64,000 bases of DNA from Chlorocebus sabaeus. Its lineage: Eukaryota > Chordata > Mammalia > Primates > Cercopithecidae. Under the pieces are notes generated by a model. That model searched no databases, had not been told where the DNA came from, and worked only from the letters and a program-made list of their open reading frames with translations. This document shows, piece by piece, positions 49,060 through 61,540 of this stretch (its first letter is position 1; each line of letters starts with the position of its first letter). The translations under genes were made by a program, and so were the position numbers. Location: assembly GCF_047675955.1 (NCBI RefSeq), contig NW_027327412.1, positions 1-64,000 of the forward strand, written 5' to 3'.

Positions 49060-52000
49060 CTTTGTGGCTTTATCTGCCTGTGGTTTTTAACGGAAGATAT
49101 TTCCTTTTTCACCATAGCCCTCTATGGGCTTCCAAATATCACTTTGCAAATTTCACAAGAACAGTCTTAGTGAACGGCTTCATGACGGGAAAGCTGTAAC
49201 TCTGTGAGATGAATTAACAGAGCACAAAGCGGTTTCTCAGAAATCTTGTTTCCAGTTTTTAACGAAAGATATTTCCTTTTTCACCATAGGCCCCATGGGC
49301 TTCGAAATATCACTTTTCAAATTCCACAAGAACAGTCTTAGAGAAGGCTTCGTGAGGAGAAAGGTGTAACACTGTGAGATGAATTACCAGAACACAAAGC
49401 AGTTTCTCAGAAAGCTTCTTTTCGGTTTTTATCTTAGGATATTTCCATTTCCACCATAGCCCTCTATGGGCTTCCAAATATCACTTTGCAAATTCCACAA
49501 GAACAATCTTAACGAAAGGCATCTTGAGGGGAAAGCTGTAAATCTGTGAGATGAATTAACAGAACACAACGCAGTTTCTAAAAAACATTCTTTCCAGTTT
49601 TTAACGGAAGATATTTCCTTTTTCATCATAGGACTCTATGGGCTTCCAAATATCACCTTGAAATTTCCACAGGAACAATCTTAGTGAACGGCTACTTGAG
49701 GGGAAAGCTATAACTCTGTGAGATGAATTAAGAGAAGAAAAAGCAGTTTCTCAGAAAGCTTCTTTTCAGTTTTTATCTTAGAATATTTGCTTTTTGCCAT
49801 AACCCTCTAGGGGCTTCTAAAATAACTTTGCAAATTCCACAAGAACAGTCTTCGCGAAAGTCTTCTTGAGGAGAAAGCTGTAACTCTGTGAGATGAATTA
49901 ACAGGACACAAAGCACTTTCTCAGAAAGCTTCTATCCAGTTTATAACGGAAAACATTTCCTTATTCACCATAGCACTTTATGGCCTTCTAAATACCACTT
50001 TCGAAATGACACAAGAACAGTCCTAGTGAAAGACTACTTGAGGGGAAAGCTGTAACACTGTGAGATGAATTAACAGAACACAAAGCAGTTTCTCAGAAAG
50101 CTTCTATCCAGTTTTTATCTCAGGCTATTTCCCTTTTCACCATAGACCTCTGTGGGCTTCTAAATATCACTTTCCAAATTCCACAAGAACAGCCTTAGGG
50201 AAACACTTCTTAAGGGGAAAGCTGTAATTCTGTGAGATGAATTAACAGAACACAAAGCATTTTCCCAGAAAGCTTCTATCCAGTTTTTAACTGAAGATAT
50301 TTCCTTTTTCCCCATAGCCCTCTATGAACTTCCAAATATCACTTTACAAACTCCACAAGAACAGTCTTAGTGATCGACTTCTTGAGGGGAAAGGTATAAC
50401 TCCGTGAGATGAGTTAAGAGAACACAATACAGTTTCTCAGAAAGTTTCTTTTCGGTTTTAATCGTAAGATATTTCCTTTTTCAACATAGCCCTCTATGTT
50501 CTTCCAAATATCACTTTGCAAATTCCACAAGAACATTCTTAATGAATGGCTTCTGGAGGGGAAAGCTGTAACTCTGTGAGATGAAATAACAGAACACAAA
50601 GAAGTTTCTCAGAAAGCTTCTTTCCGATTTTTAATGGAAGTTATTACCTTTTTCTCCAAAGCCCTCTACGGGTTTCAAAATGTCACTTTGCAAATTCCAG
50701 AAGAACAGTCTTACGGAAAGGCTTCTTGAGGGGAAACCTGTAACTCTGTGAGATGAATTAACAGAATACAAAGCAGTTTCTCAGAAACCTTCTTTCCAGT
50801 TTTTAACGGAAGATATTTCCTTTTTCTCCATAGCCCTCTAAGGTTTCTAAATATCACTTTCCAAATTCCACAAGAACAGTCTGAGCAAAAGTATTCTTGA
50901 AGGGAAAGCTGTAACTCTGTGAGATAAATTAATAGTACACAAAGCAGTTTCTCAGAAGCTTCTTTCCAGTTTTTAACTGAAGATATTTCATTTTTTACCA
51001 TGGCTCTCTATGAGCTTCCAAATATCACTTTGCAAATTCCACAAGAACAGTCTTAGCGAAAGGCTTCTTGAGGGGAAAGCTGTAACTCTGTGAGATGAAT
51101 TAACAGAACACAAAGCAGTTTCTCAGAAAGCTTCTTTCCAGTTTTCAACTGAAGATATTTCCTTTTTAACCATAGCCCTCTTTGGGCTTCTAATTATCTC
51201 TTTGCAAATTCCACAAGAACAGACATAGTAAAGTTCTCCTTGAGGGGAAAGCTGTAACACTGTGAGATGAATTAACAGAACACAAAGCAGTTTCTCAGAA
51301 AGCTTCCTTCCAGTTTTTAACGGAAGATATTTCCTTTCTCACCAAAGCCCTCTATGGGCTTCCAAATATCACTTTGCAAATTCCACAAGAACAGTCTTAG
51401 CGAAAGGCTTCTTGAGGAAAAAGCTGTACGTATGTGAAATGAATTTACAGAACACAATGCAGTTTCCCAGAAAGCTTCTTTCCACTTTTTAATGGAAGAT
51501 ATTTCCTTTTTCACCATAGCCCTCTATGGGCTTCCCAATATCACTTTGCAAATTCCACAAGAACAGTCTTAGCGAAAGGCTTCTTGAAAGGAAAGCTGTA
51601 ACTGTGTGAGCTGAATTAACAGAACACAAAGCAGTTCCTCAGAAAGCTTCTTTAGAGTTTTTAACTGAAGATATTTCCTTTTTCACCATAGCCCTCTATT
51701 GGCTTCAAAATATCACTTTGCAATTCCACAAGAATTGTCTTAGCGAAAGGCTTCTTGAGGGGAAAGCTGTAACTCTGTGAGATGAATTCACAGAACACAA
51801 AGCAGTTTCTCAGAAAGCTTCTTTCCAGTTTTTAACGGAAGATATTAACTTTCTCAGCAAAGCCCTCTATGCGCTTCCAAATATCACTTTGCAAATTCCG
51901 CAAGAACTGTCTTAGCGAAAGGCTTCTTGAGGTAAAAGCTGTAAGTCTGTGAAATGAATTGACAGAACACAAAGCAGTTTCTCAGAAAGATTCTTTCCAG

Positions 52001-52686
52001 TTTTTAACTGAAGATATTTCATTTTTCACCATAGCCCTCCTTGGGCTTCCAAATATCACTTTGCAAATTCCACAAAAACAGTCTTAGCGAAAGACTTCTC
52101 AAGGGGAAAGCTGTAACTCTGTGAGATGAATTAACAGAACACAAAGTAGTTTCTCAGAAAGCTTCTTTCCAGTTTTTAACTGAAGTTATTTCCTTTTTCA
52201 CCGTAGCCCTCTACGCGCTTCCAAATATCACTTGGCAAATTCCACAAGAACAGTCTTAGCGAAAGGCTTCTTGAGGGGAAAGCTGTAACTCTGTGAGATG
52301 AATTAAGAGAACACAAAGCAGTTTTTCAGAAACTTATTTTCAGTTTTTATCTTAGGTTATTTCCTTTTTCACCGTAGACCTCTGTAGACTTCTAAATATC
52401 ACTTCCCAAATTCGACAAGAGCAGTCTTAGGGAAAGGCTTCATTAGGGGAAAGCTGTAACTTTGTGAGATGAATTAACAGAACACAACGCAGTGTCTCAG
52501 AAAGCTTCTTTCCCGTTTTAAAACGAAGATATTTCCTTTTCACCATAGCTCTCTATGGCCTTCGAAATGTCACTTTGCAAATTCCACAAGAACAGTCATA
52601 GTGAAAGGCTTCCTCAGGGGAAAGCTGTAACTCTGTGGGATGAATTCACAGATCAGAAAGCTGTTTCTCAGAAAGCTTCTTTCTCA

Positions 52687-52856
52687 CTTTTATGGCAGAT
52701 ATTTCCTTTGGCCCTATAGTCTTCAAAGGGAACTGAATTATCCCTTCTCAGATTCCACAGAAATAAGATTAGCAAACAGCTCTACGACATATAGCTCTCA
52801 CTCAGTGAGTGGAAGTCACATATCACAAAGCAGTTTCTCAGAAATGTTCTTTGCAG
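52687..52856 (-). repeat. Divergent alpha monomer, type D copy 1
   Basis: This unit departs strongly from its neighbours. It has TTTCCTTTGGCCCTATAG in place of TTTCCTTTTTCACCATAG, TCTTCAAAGGGAACTG, TCAGATTCCACAGAAATAAG in place of AAATTCCACAAGAACAG, AGCAAACAGCTCTACGA, and CAGTGAGTGGAAGTCACATA in place of TGTGAGATGAATTAACAGA. The length (170 bases) is normal and the flanking monomers are ordinary. The same variants recur at 53374, 54057 and 55771. Confidence 0.85.
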
Positions 52857-53373
52857 TTTTTATCTTAGGATATTTCCTTTTTCACCACAGCCCTCTATGG
52901 GCTTACAAATACCACTCTGCAAATTCCACAAGAACAGTCTTACCGAAAGGCTTCTTAAGGGGAAAACTGTAACTCTGTGAGGTGAATTAACAGAACACAA
53001 AGCAGTTTCTCAGAAAGCTTCTTTTCAGCTTTTATCTTAGGATATTTCCTTTTTCACCATAGCCCTATAAGGGCTTACAAATATCACTATGAGTACTACA
53101 CAAGAAGAGTCTTAGCAAAAGTCTTTTTGAGGGTAAAGCTGTAACTCTTTGAGATGAATTAACAGAACACAAAGCAGTTTCTTAGAAAGCTTCTTTCCAT
53201 TTTTTAACTGAAGAAATTTCCCTTGTCACCACAGCTGTCTATGGGCTTCGAAATATCACTTTGCAAATTCAAAAAGAACAGTCCTAGCGAAAGGCTTCTT
53301 GAGTGGAATTCTGTAACTCTGTGAGATGAAATAACAGATCTCAGAGAAGTTTCTCAGAAAGCTTCTTTCTCAC

Positions 53374-53541
53374 TTTTAGCGGCAGATATTTCCTTTGGCC
53401 CTATAGTCTTCAAAGGGATCCAAAATAACAGTTCTCCGATTCCATAGAAATAAGGCTATCAAACAGCTCTAGGAAATACACTGTAACTCAGTGAGTGGAA
53501 GTCACATAATACTAAACCGTTTCTCAGAAAGCCTCTTTCAG
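53374..53541 (-). repeat. Divergent alpha monomer, type D copy 2
   Basis: It shares TTTCCTTTGGCCCTATAG, TCTTCAAAGGGATCCAAAA, GATTCCATAGAAATAAGG, AACAGCTCTAGGAAATACA and CAGTGAGTGGAAGTCACATA with the other type D units. It starts 687 bases (four monomers) after copy 1. Confidence 0.85.
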
Positions 53542-54056
53542 TTTTTAACTGAAGCTATATCCTTTTTCACCGTAGCCCTCTATGGGCTTCAAAATATCAC
53601 TTTGAAAATACAGCAAGAACAGTCTTAGCGAAAGGCTTCTAGAGGGGAAAGCTGTAACTCTGTTAGGTGAATTAACAGAACACAAAGCAGTTTCTCAGGA
53701 ATGTTCTTTACAGTTTTTATCTGAAGATATCTCCTTTTCTCCATAGCGCTCTATGGGCTTCCAAATATCACATTTCAAATTCCACAAGAACAGTCTTAGT
53801 GAAAGACTTCTTGAGTGGAAAGCTGTAAGTCTGTGAGATGAATTAAAAGAACACAAAGTAATTTCTCAGAAAGCTTCTTTCCAGTTTTTATCTGAGGATA
53901 TTTCGTTTTCACCATAGCCGTCTATTGGCTTCGAAATATCATTTTTCAAATTGCACAAGAATAATCTTAACGAAAGTCTTCTTGAGGGGAAAGCTGTAAC
54001 TCTTTGAAATGAATTCGCAGATCACAAAGAAGTTTCTCAGAAAGCTTCTTTCTAAC

Positions 54057-54226
54057 TTTTAGCGGTGGATATTTCCTTTGGCCCTTCAGTCTTCAAAGGG
54101 ATTCAAAATAATAGTTCTCAGATTCCACAGAAATACGGCTGCCAAACAGCTCTACGAAATACAGCTGTAACTCAGTGAGTGGAAGTCATATATCACAAAG
54201 CAGTTTCTCAGAAAGCTTCTTTTCAG
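54057..54226 (-). repeat. Divergent alpha monomer, type D copy 3
   Basis: It shares TTTCCTTTGGCCCTTCAG, TCTTCAAAGGGATTCAAAA, GATTCCACAGAAATACGG, AACAGCTCTACGAAATACAG and CAGTGAGTGGAAGTCATATA. It starts 683 bases (four monomers) after copy 2. The preceding monomer carries GAATTCGCAGATCACAAAG, a variant also seen before copies 1 and 4. Confidence 0.85.
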
Positions 54227-54913
54227 TTTTTAACTGAAGATATATCCTTTTTCACTATAGGTCACTATGAGCTTCCAAATATCACTTTGCATATTCCACA
54301 AGAACTGTCTTAGCAAAAGGCTTCTTGAGGGGAAACCTGTAACTCTGTGAGATGAATTAACAAAACACAAAGCAGTTTCTCAGAAAGGTTCTTTTCGGTT
54401 TTTATCTTAGGATATTTACGTTTTCACCATCGACTTCTATGGGCTTACAAATATCACTTTGCAAATTCCACAAGAACAGTCTTAGCGAAAGGCTTCTAGA
54501 GGGGAAGCTGAAACTCTGTGAGGTGAATTAACAGAATACAAAGCAGTTTGTTCGAAAGCTTCTTTCCAGTTTTGATCCGAGGACATTTCCTTTTACACTA
54601 TAGCCCTATCACGGCTTCCAAATATCACTTTGCAAATTCCACAAGATCCATCTTAGCGAAAGACTTCTGGAGGGGAAAGCTGTAACTCTGCGAGATGAAT
54701 TAACAGAAAACAAAGCAGTTTCTCAGAAAGCTTCTTTCTAGTTTTTAATTGAAGATATTTCCTTTTTCACCATATCCCTCCATGGGCTTCCAAATATCAC
54801 ATTGCAAATTCCACAAGAACAGTCTTAGCGAAATGCTTCTTGAGGGGAAAGCTGTAACTCTGTGAGATGAATTAACAGAACACAAAGCAGTTTCTCAGAA
54901 AACTACTTTCCAG

Positions 54914-55452
54914 TTTTTATGTGAGGAAATTTCCTTTTTAACGGTACCCCTCTAAGGGCTTCCAAATATCACTTTGTAAACTCCACAAGAACAGTCTTAG
55001 AGAAAGGATTCTTGATAGGAAAGCTGTAACTCTGTGTATGAATTAACAGAACACAAAGCAGTTTCTCAGAAAGCTTCTCTCCAGTTTTTAACTGAAGATA
55101 TTTCCTTTTTCACCATAGCGCTCTATGGGCTTCCAAATATCTCTTTGGAAATTCCAGAAGAAGAGTTTTAGTGAAGGCTTCTTGAGGGTAGAGCTGTAAT
55201 ACTGTGAGATGAATTAACAGAACACAAAGCAGTTTCTCAGAAAGCTTCTTTCCAGTTTTTATGTGAGGAAATTTCCTTTTTAACTGTACCCCTCTATGGG
55301 CTTCCAAATATCACTTTGTAAACTCCACAAGAACAGTCTTAGCGAAAGGATTCTTGATAGGAAAGGTGTAACTCTGTGTATGAATTAACAGAACACAAAG
55401 CAGTTTCTCAGAAAGCTTCTCTCCAGTTTTTAACTGAAGATATTTCTATTTT
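54914..55452. repeat. Two-monomer (342-bp) local tandem duplication
   Basis: TTTTTATGTGAGGAAATTTC starts at 54914 and again at 55256, 342 bases apart. Both are followed by TTTTTAACNGTACCCCTCTA, TTTGTAAACTCCACAAG, GGATTCTTGATAGGAAAG, CTCTGTGTATGAATTAACAG and CTTCTCTCCAGTTTTTAAC. These rare variants are shared over nearly 200 bases at almost complete identity, so a dimer was duplicated recently. Confidence 0.85.
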
Positions 55453-55770
55453 CACCATAGCCCTCTATGAGCTTCCAAATATCATTTTGCAAATTTCACA
55501 ACAACAGTCTTAATGAACGGCTTCTTGAGGGGAAAACTATAACTCTGTGAGATGAATTAACGGTACGCAAAGCAGTTTCTCAAAAAGCTTCTTTTCAGTT
55601 TTTATCTTAGGATATTTCCTTTTTCACCATAGCCCTCTATTGTTTTCCAAATATCACTTTGCACATTCCACGATAACAGTCTTAGCGAAAGGCTTCTTGA
55701 GGGGAAACTGTAGCTCTGTGAGATCAATTCACAGATCACAAAGAAGTTTCTCAGAAAGCTTCTTTCACAC

Positions 55771-55940
55771 TTTTAGCGGCGGATATTTCCTTTGGACCTA
55801 TAGTCTTCAAAGAGATCCGAAGTAACATTTCCCAGATTCCACAGAAATAAGGCTAGCCAACAGTTCTACGAAATACAGCTGTATCTCAGTGACAGGAAAT
55901 CACATATCACAAAGCAGTTCCTCAGAAGGCTTCTTTTCAC
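55771..55940 (-). repeat. Divergent alpha monomer, type D copy 4
   Basis: It shares TTTCCTTTGGACCTATAG, TCTTCAAAGAGATCCGAA, GATTCCACAGAAATAAGG, AACAGTTCTACGAAATACAG and CAGTGACAGGAAATCACATA. It lies 1,714 bases (ten monomers) after copy 3. It is the most changed of the four. Confidence 0.82.
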
Positions 55941-58900
55941 TTTTTAACTGAAGCTATATCCTTTTTCACCATAGCGATTTATGGACTTCCAAAGACCACT
56001 TTGCAAATTCTACAAGAACAGTCCTGGTGAAAGGCTTCTTGAGGGGAAAGCTGTAACTCTATGAGATGAACTAAGAGAACACAAAATCGTTTCTCAGAAA
56101 GCTTCTTTCTAGTTTTTAACTGAAGATATTTTCCTTTTCACCATAGCCCTCTATGGGCTTCCAAATATCAATTTGAAAATAACACAAGATCAGGCTTAGT
56201 GAACGGCTTTTTGTTCGGAAAGCTGTAACTCTCTGAGATGAATTAACAAAACACAAAGCAGTTTCTCAGAAAGCTCTTTTCAGTTTTTATCTTACGATAT
56301 TTCCTTTTTCACCATAGTTCTCTAAGCACTTCCAAATATCACTTTGCAAATTTCACAAGAACAGTCTTAGTGAACGATTTCTTGAGGGGAAAGCTGTAAG
56401 TCTGTGAGATGAATTCAGAGAACACAAAGCAGTTTCTCAGAAACGTTCTTTCCACTTTTTAACTGAAGATAATTCCTTTTTCCCCATAGCACTCTATGGG
56501 CTTCCAAATATCACTTTGCAAAATCCACGAGAACAGTCTTAGTGAACGGTTTCTTGAGGGGAAAGCTATAAGTCTGTGAGATGAATTCAGAGAACACAAA
56601 GCAGTTTCTCAGAAATTTTCTTTTCAGTTTTTATCTTAGGATATTTTCTTTTTAACCATAGATATCTATGGTTTTCCAAATATCTTTTTCCAAATTCAAC
56701 AAAAACAGCTTTAGTGAAAGTTTTCTTGAGGGGAAAGCCGTAATTCTATGAGATGAATTAACAGAACACAAAGCAATTTCTCAGAAAGCTTCTTTCCAGT
56801 TTTTATCTGAAGATATTTCCTTTACACCATGGGCCTCTCTGGGCTTCCAAATATCACTTTGCAACTTCCACATGAACAGTCTTCGCGAAAGGCTTCTTGA
56901 GGGGAAAGCTGTAATTCTATAAGATGAATTAACAGAACACAAAGTCGTTTCTCAGAAAGCTTCTTTTCAGTTCTTTCTTAGGAAATTTCTTTTTCAACAC
57001 AGCTCTCTATGGGTTTCCAAATGTCACTTTGCAAATTCCAAAAGAACAGTCTTAGCGGAATGCTTCTTGAGAGGAAAGCTGTAACACTGTCAGATGAATT
57101 AACAGAACACAAAGCAGTTTCTCAGAAAACTTCTTTCCAGTTTATAACTGAAGATATTTCCTTTTTCGCCATAGCCCCCTATGGGTTTCCAAATATCACT
57201 TTGAAAATTCCACAAGAACGGTCTTAGTGAACGGTTTCAGTAGGGCAAAGCTGTAACTGTGTGAGATGAATTAACGGATCACAAAGCAGTTTCTCAAGAA
57301 GCTTCTTTCTAGTTTTCATCTGAGGACATTTCCTTTTTCACCATAGCCCTCTATGGGCTTCCAAATTTCACTTTGCAAATTCCACAAGAACAGTCTTAGC
57401 GAAAGACTTCTTGAGGCGAAAGCTGTAACTCTGTGAGATGAATTAACAGAAAACAAAGCAGTTTCTCAGAAAGCTTCTATACAGATTCTAACTGAAGATA
57501 TTCCTTTTTTCACCATAACCCTATATGGGCTTCCAAATATTACTTTGCGAATTACACAAGAACAGTCTTAGCGAAAGGCTTCTTGAGGGTAAAGCTGTTA
57601 CTCTGTAATATGAATTAACAGAACACTAAGCAGTTTCTGAGAAAGCTTCTTTTCAGTTTTTATCTTAGGATATTTCCTCTCTCACCGTAGACCTCTATAG
57701 GCTTCCAAATATCACTTTGCAAATTTCACAAGAACAGTCTTAGCGAAAGGCTTCTTGAGGGGAAAGCTGTAACTGTGTGAGATGAATTAACAGTACACAA
57801 AGCAGTTTTTCAGAAAGCTTCCTTCCAGATTTTAACTGAAAATAATTCGTTTTTCAGCATAGCCCTCTATGGGCTTCTAAATACCACTTTGCAAATTCCA
57901 CAAGAACAGACTTAGTGAAAGGATTCTTGAGGGAAAAGCTGTAACTCTCTGAGATGAATTAATAGAACACAAAACAGTTTCTCAGAAAGCTTCTTTCCAG
58001 TTTTTAACGGAAGATATTTCATTTTTCACCATAGCCCTCTATGGGCTTCCAAATATGACTTTGAATATCTCACAAAAACATTCTTAGCGAAGGCTTCTTG
58101 TGGGGAAAGCTGTAACTCGGTCAGATGTATAATTAACAGAACACACGGCAGTTTCTCAGAAAGCTTCTTTTCAGTTTTTAACTAAAGATATTCCCTTTTT
58201 CATCATAGCCCTCTATGAGCTTCCAAATATCACTTTGCAAATTCCACAGTAACAGTCTTAGCGAAAGGCTTCTGGAAGGGAAAGCTGTAACTGTGTGAGA
58301 TGAATTAACAGAACACAAAGCAGTTTCTGTGAAAGCTTCTTTTCAGTTTTTATCTTAGGCTATTTCCTTTTCCACCATAGACCTGAATGGGCTTCGAAAT
58401 ATCACATTGCAAATTCCAAAACAACAGTGTTAGCGAAAGCTTTCTGGAGGGGAAAGCTGTAACTCTCTGAGATGAATTAACAGAACACAAAACAGTTTCT
58501 CAGAAAGCTTCTTTGCAGTTTTTAACGTAAGACATTTCCTTTTTCACCATAGCCCTCTATGGGCTTCCAAATAACACTTTGGAAATGCCACAAGAACAGT
58601 CTTAGCAAAAGACTTCTTGAGGCGAAAGCTGTAACTCTGTGAGATAAATTAACAGAACACAAAGCAGTTCCTCAGAAAACTTCTTTCCAGTTTTTAACTG
58701 AAGATATTTCCGTTTTCACCATAGCCCTCAATGGGCTTCCAAATATCACTTTGCACATCCCACAAGAACAGTCTTAGCGAAAGTCTTCTTAAGGGGAATG
58801 CTCTAGCTCTTTGAGATGATTCAACAGGACACAAAGCAGTTTTTCAGAAAGCTTCTTTTCAGTTTCTATCTTATTCTATTTCCTTTTTCACTATAGCCCT

Positions 58901-61240
58901 CTATGGTCTTACGAATATCACCTTGCAAATTCCACAAGAACAGTCTTAGCGAAAAACTTCTGGAGGGGAAAGCTCTAATTCGGTGAGATGTATTAACAGA
59001 AAACACCCCAGTTTCTTATAAAGCTTCTTTCCCCTTTTTAACTGGAGATATTTCCTTTTTCACCATAGCCCTCTATGGGTTACCAAATATGAATTTTCAA
59101 ATTGCACAAGAAGAGTCTTAGTGAATGGCTTCTTGAGGGGAAAGCTAAAACTCTGTGAGATGAAGTAACAGAACACAAAGAAGTTTCTCAGAAAGCTTCT
59201 TTTCTGTTTTTAACGGAAGATATTCCCTTTTTCAACATAGCCCTCTATGGGCTTCGAAATTTCTCTTTGCAAATTCCACAAGAACAGTCTTAGCCAAAGA
59301 CTTCTGGAGGGGAAAGCTGTAAGTCAGTCAGATGAATTAACAGAACACAAAGCAGTTTCTCAGAAAGCTTCTTTCCAGTTTTTTAGGGAAGATATTTCCT
59401 TTTTCACCATACCATCTATGGGCTTCCAAATATCACTTTGAAAATTCCACAAGAACAGTCTTAGTGAACGGCTTCTTAAGGGGAAAGCTGTAAATCGGTG
59501 AGATGAATAAACAGAACACAAAGGAGTTACTCATAAAGCTTCTTTCCAGTTTTAAACTAAAGATATTTCATTTTTCACCATAGCCCTCTATGGGCTTCCA
59601 AAATCACTTTGCAAATTCCACAAGAACAGTCTTAGCGAAAGGCTTCTGGAGAGCACAGCTGTAATTCTGTGAGATAAATTAACAGAACACAAAGCAGTTT
59701 CTCAGAAATCTTCTTTCCAGTTTTCATCTTAGGATATTTCCTTTTTCACCATAGCCCTCTATGGGCTTCCAAATATCACTATGCAAATCCCACAGGAACT
59801 GTCTTAGTGAAAGGCTTACTGTGGAGTGGCTTCTTGAGGGGAAAGCGGTAACACTGGGAGATTAACTAACAGAACACAAAGCAGTTTCTCAGAAAGTTTC
59901 TTCTCGGTGTTTATCTTAGGATATTTCCTTTTTCACCTTAGCCATCTATGGGCTTCCAATTATCACTTTGCAAATTACACAAGAACAATCTTAGCAGAAG
60001 GTGTCTTCAGAGGAAAGCTCTAATTCTTTGAGATGAATTAACAGAACACACAGCAGTTTCTCAGAAAGCTTCTTTTCAGTTTATAAATGAAGATATTTCC
60101 TTCTTCACTGTAGCCCTCTATGGGCTTCCAAATATCACTTTGCAAATACCACAACAGCAGCCTTAGCGAAAGGCTTCTTGAGGGTAAAGCTGTAATTCTG
60201 TGAGTTGAATTAACAAAAAACAAAGCAGTTTCTCAGAAAGTTTCTTTTCAGTTTTTATCTTAGGATATTTACTTTTTCACCATAGCCTTCTAAGGGCTTC
60301 CAAATGTCACATGGCAAATTCCACAAGAACAGTCTTAGTGAACGGCTCCTTGAGCGGAAAGCTGTAACTCTGTGAGATGAAATAACAGAAGAGAAAGCAG
60401 TTTCTCAGAAAGGTTCTTTTCGGTTTTTATCTTAGGATATTTCCATTTTCATCATAGCCCTCTATGGGATTCCAAATATCACTTTGCAAATTCCACAACA
60501 ACAGCCTTAGCGAAAGGCTTTCTGAGGGGAAAGCTACAACTCTGTGAGATGAATTAACAGAACACAAAGCAGTTTCTCAGAAATCTTCTTTCCAGTTTTT
60601 AATGGAAGATATTTCCTTTTTCACTATAGCCATCTAGGGTTTCCAAATATCACTTTGCAAATTCCTAAAGAACAGTCTTAGCGAAGGGTTTCTGGAGGGG
60701 TAATCTGTAACTCTGTGAGATGAACTAACAGAACACAAAGTAGTTTCTCAGAAATCTTCTTTCCAGTTTTTAACGGAAGATATTTCCTTTTTCACCATAG
60801 CCCCCAAGGGCTTCCAAATATCACTTTGCGAATTCCACGAGAACAGTCTTAGCGAAAGGCTTCCTGAGGGGAAAGTTTTAACTCTGTGAGATGAATTAAC
60901 AGAACACATAGCAGCTTCTCAGAAAGCTTCTCTCCAGTTTTTATTGGAAGATATTTCCTTTTTCACCGTAGCCCTCTATGGGCTTCTAAATATCACTTTG
61001 AAAATTCCACAAGAACAGTCTTAGCGAAAGGCTTCCTGAGGTGAAGCTGTAAGCCTGTGAGATAAATTAACAGAACACAAAGCAGTTTCTGAGAAAGCTT
61101 CTTTTCAGTTTTTATCTTAGAATATTTCCTTTTTCACCATAGCCCTCTATGGGCTTCCAAATATCACTTTGTTAATCCCACAAGAACAGTCTTACCGAAA
61201 GGCTTCTTGAGGGTAAAGCTGTAACTCGGTGAGATGTATT

Positions 61241-61540
61241 AACATAACACAGGGCAGATTCTCAGAAAGCTTTTTTCTAGTTTTTAACGGAAGATATTTC
61301 CTTTTTCACCGTAGCCCTCTATGGGCTTCCAAATATCACTTTGAAAATTTCACAACAACAGCCTTAGCAAAAGGTTTCTTGAGGGGAACGTTGTAACTCT
61401 GTGAGTTGAATTGACAGAACACAAATCAGTTTCTCAGAAAGCTTATTTTCAATTTCTATCTTAGGATAATTCCTTTTTCAAAATAGCCTTCTATGGGCTT
61501 CCAAATATCACTTTGCAAATTCCACAAGAAAAGTCTTAGA
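61241..61540. repeat. Alpha two-monomer block, copy A of a 1,374-bp-spaced pair
   Basis: This stretch is nearly identical to 62615-62914. Shared rare variants are AACATAACACA, GGCAGATTCTCAG, CTTTTTTCTAG, CACCGTAGCC, TTGAAAATTTCACAACAAC, GTTGAATTGACAG, CTTATTTTCAATTTCTATC, GGATAATTCC and TTTCAAAATAGCC. Only a few substitutions separate the copies. The spacing equals eight monomers. Confidence 0.88.

Larger units (their letters stand above)
34471..49083. other. Non-satellite island inside the alpha-satellite array
   Basis: A 14.6-kb block of dispersed-repeat and AT-rich sequence interrupts alpha satellite. On the left, the last monomer runs to TTCTTTCCAC at 34470 and is followed by a run of T. 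On the right, L1 sequence ends near 49083 and alpha satellite resumes with TTTTTAACGGAAGATATTT, exactly the next segment of a monomer. The two half monomers join to make one normal-length unit, so the island appears to be inserted within a single monomer with little or no loss of satellite. The T run (34471-34480) makes the exact left edge uncertain by a few bases. Confidence 0.85.
44424..49083 (-). mobile_element. Long L1 copy 2, truncated at both ends
   Basis: This is a second L1 of the same young lineage in the same orientation, immediately adjacent to copy 1. On the minus strand it starts with a few bases before ORF1 (49083-49060), then has ORF1 (49059-48045), ORF2 (from 47981), and stops inside ORF2 at 44424, just after ATACCCAAAGGATTATAAAT and CATGCTGCTAT. 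The last ~60-130 codons of ORF2, the 3' UTR and the poly-A tail are absent. On the right it abuts alpha satellite directly. It differs from copy 1 at many scattered bases and by private indels, so the copies have diverged independently. Confidence 0.93.

Noticed and set aside
34471..49083. The whole island as one L1 insertion with a giant 3' transduction, based on the T run at its left edge
   Set aside because: It would need a transcript of over 14 kb reading through other elements in mixed orientation, and no target-site duplication is visible. I kept only the in-phase insertion as observed and left the mechanism open.
40939..49199. Plus-strand reading frames within the two L1 copies
   Set aside because: They lie antisense to recognisable ORF1, ORF2 or 5' UTR sequence, and corresponding frames occur in both copies only because the elements are homologous.
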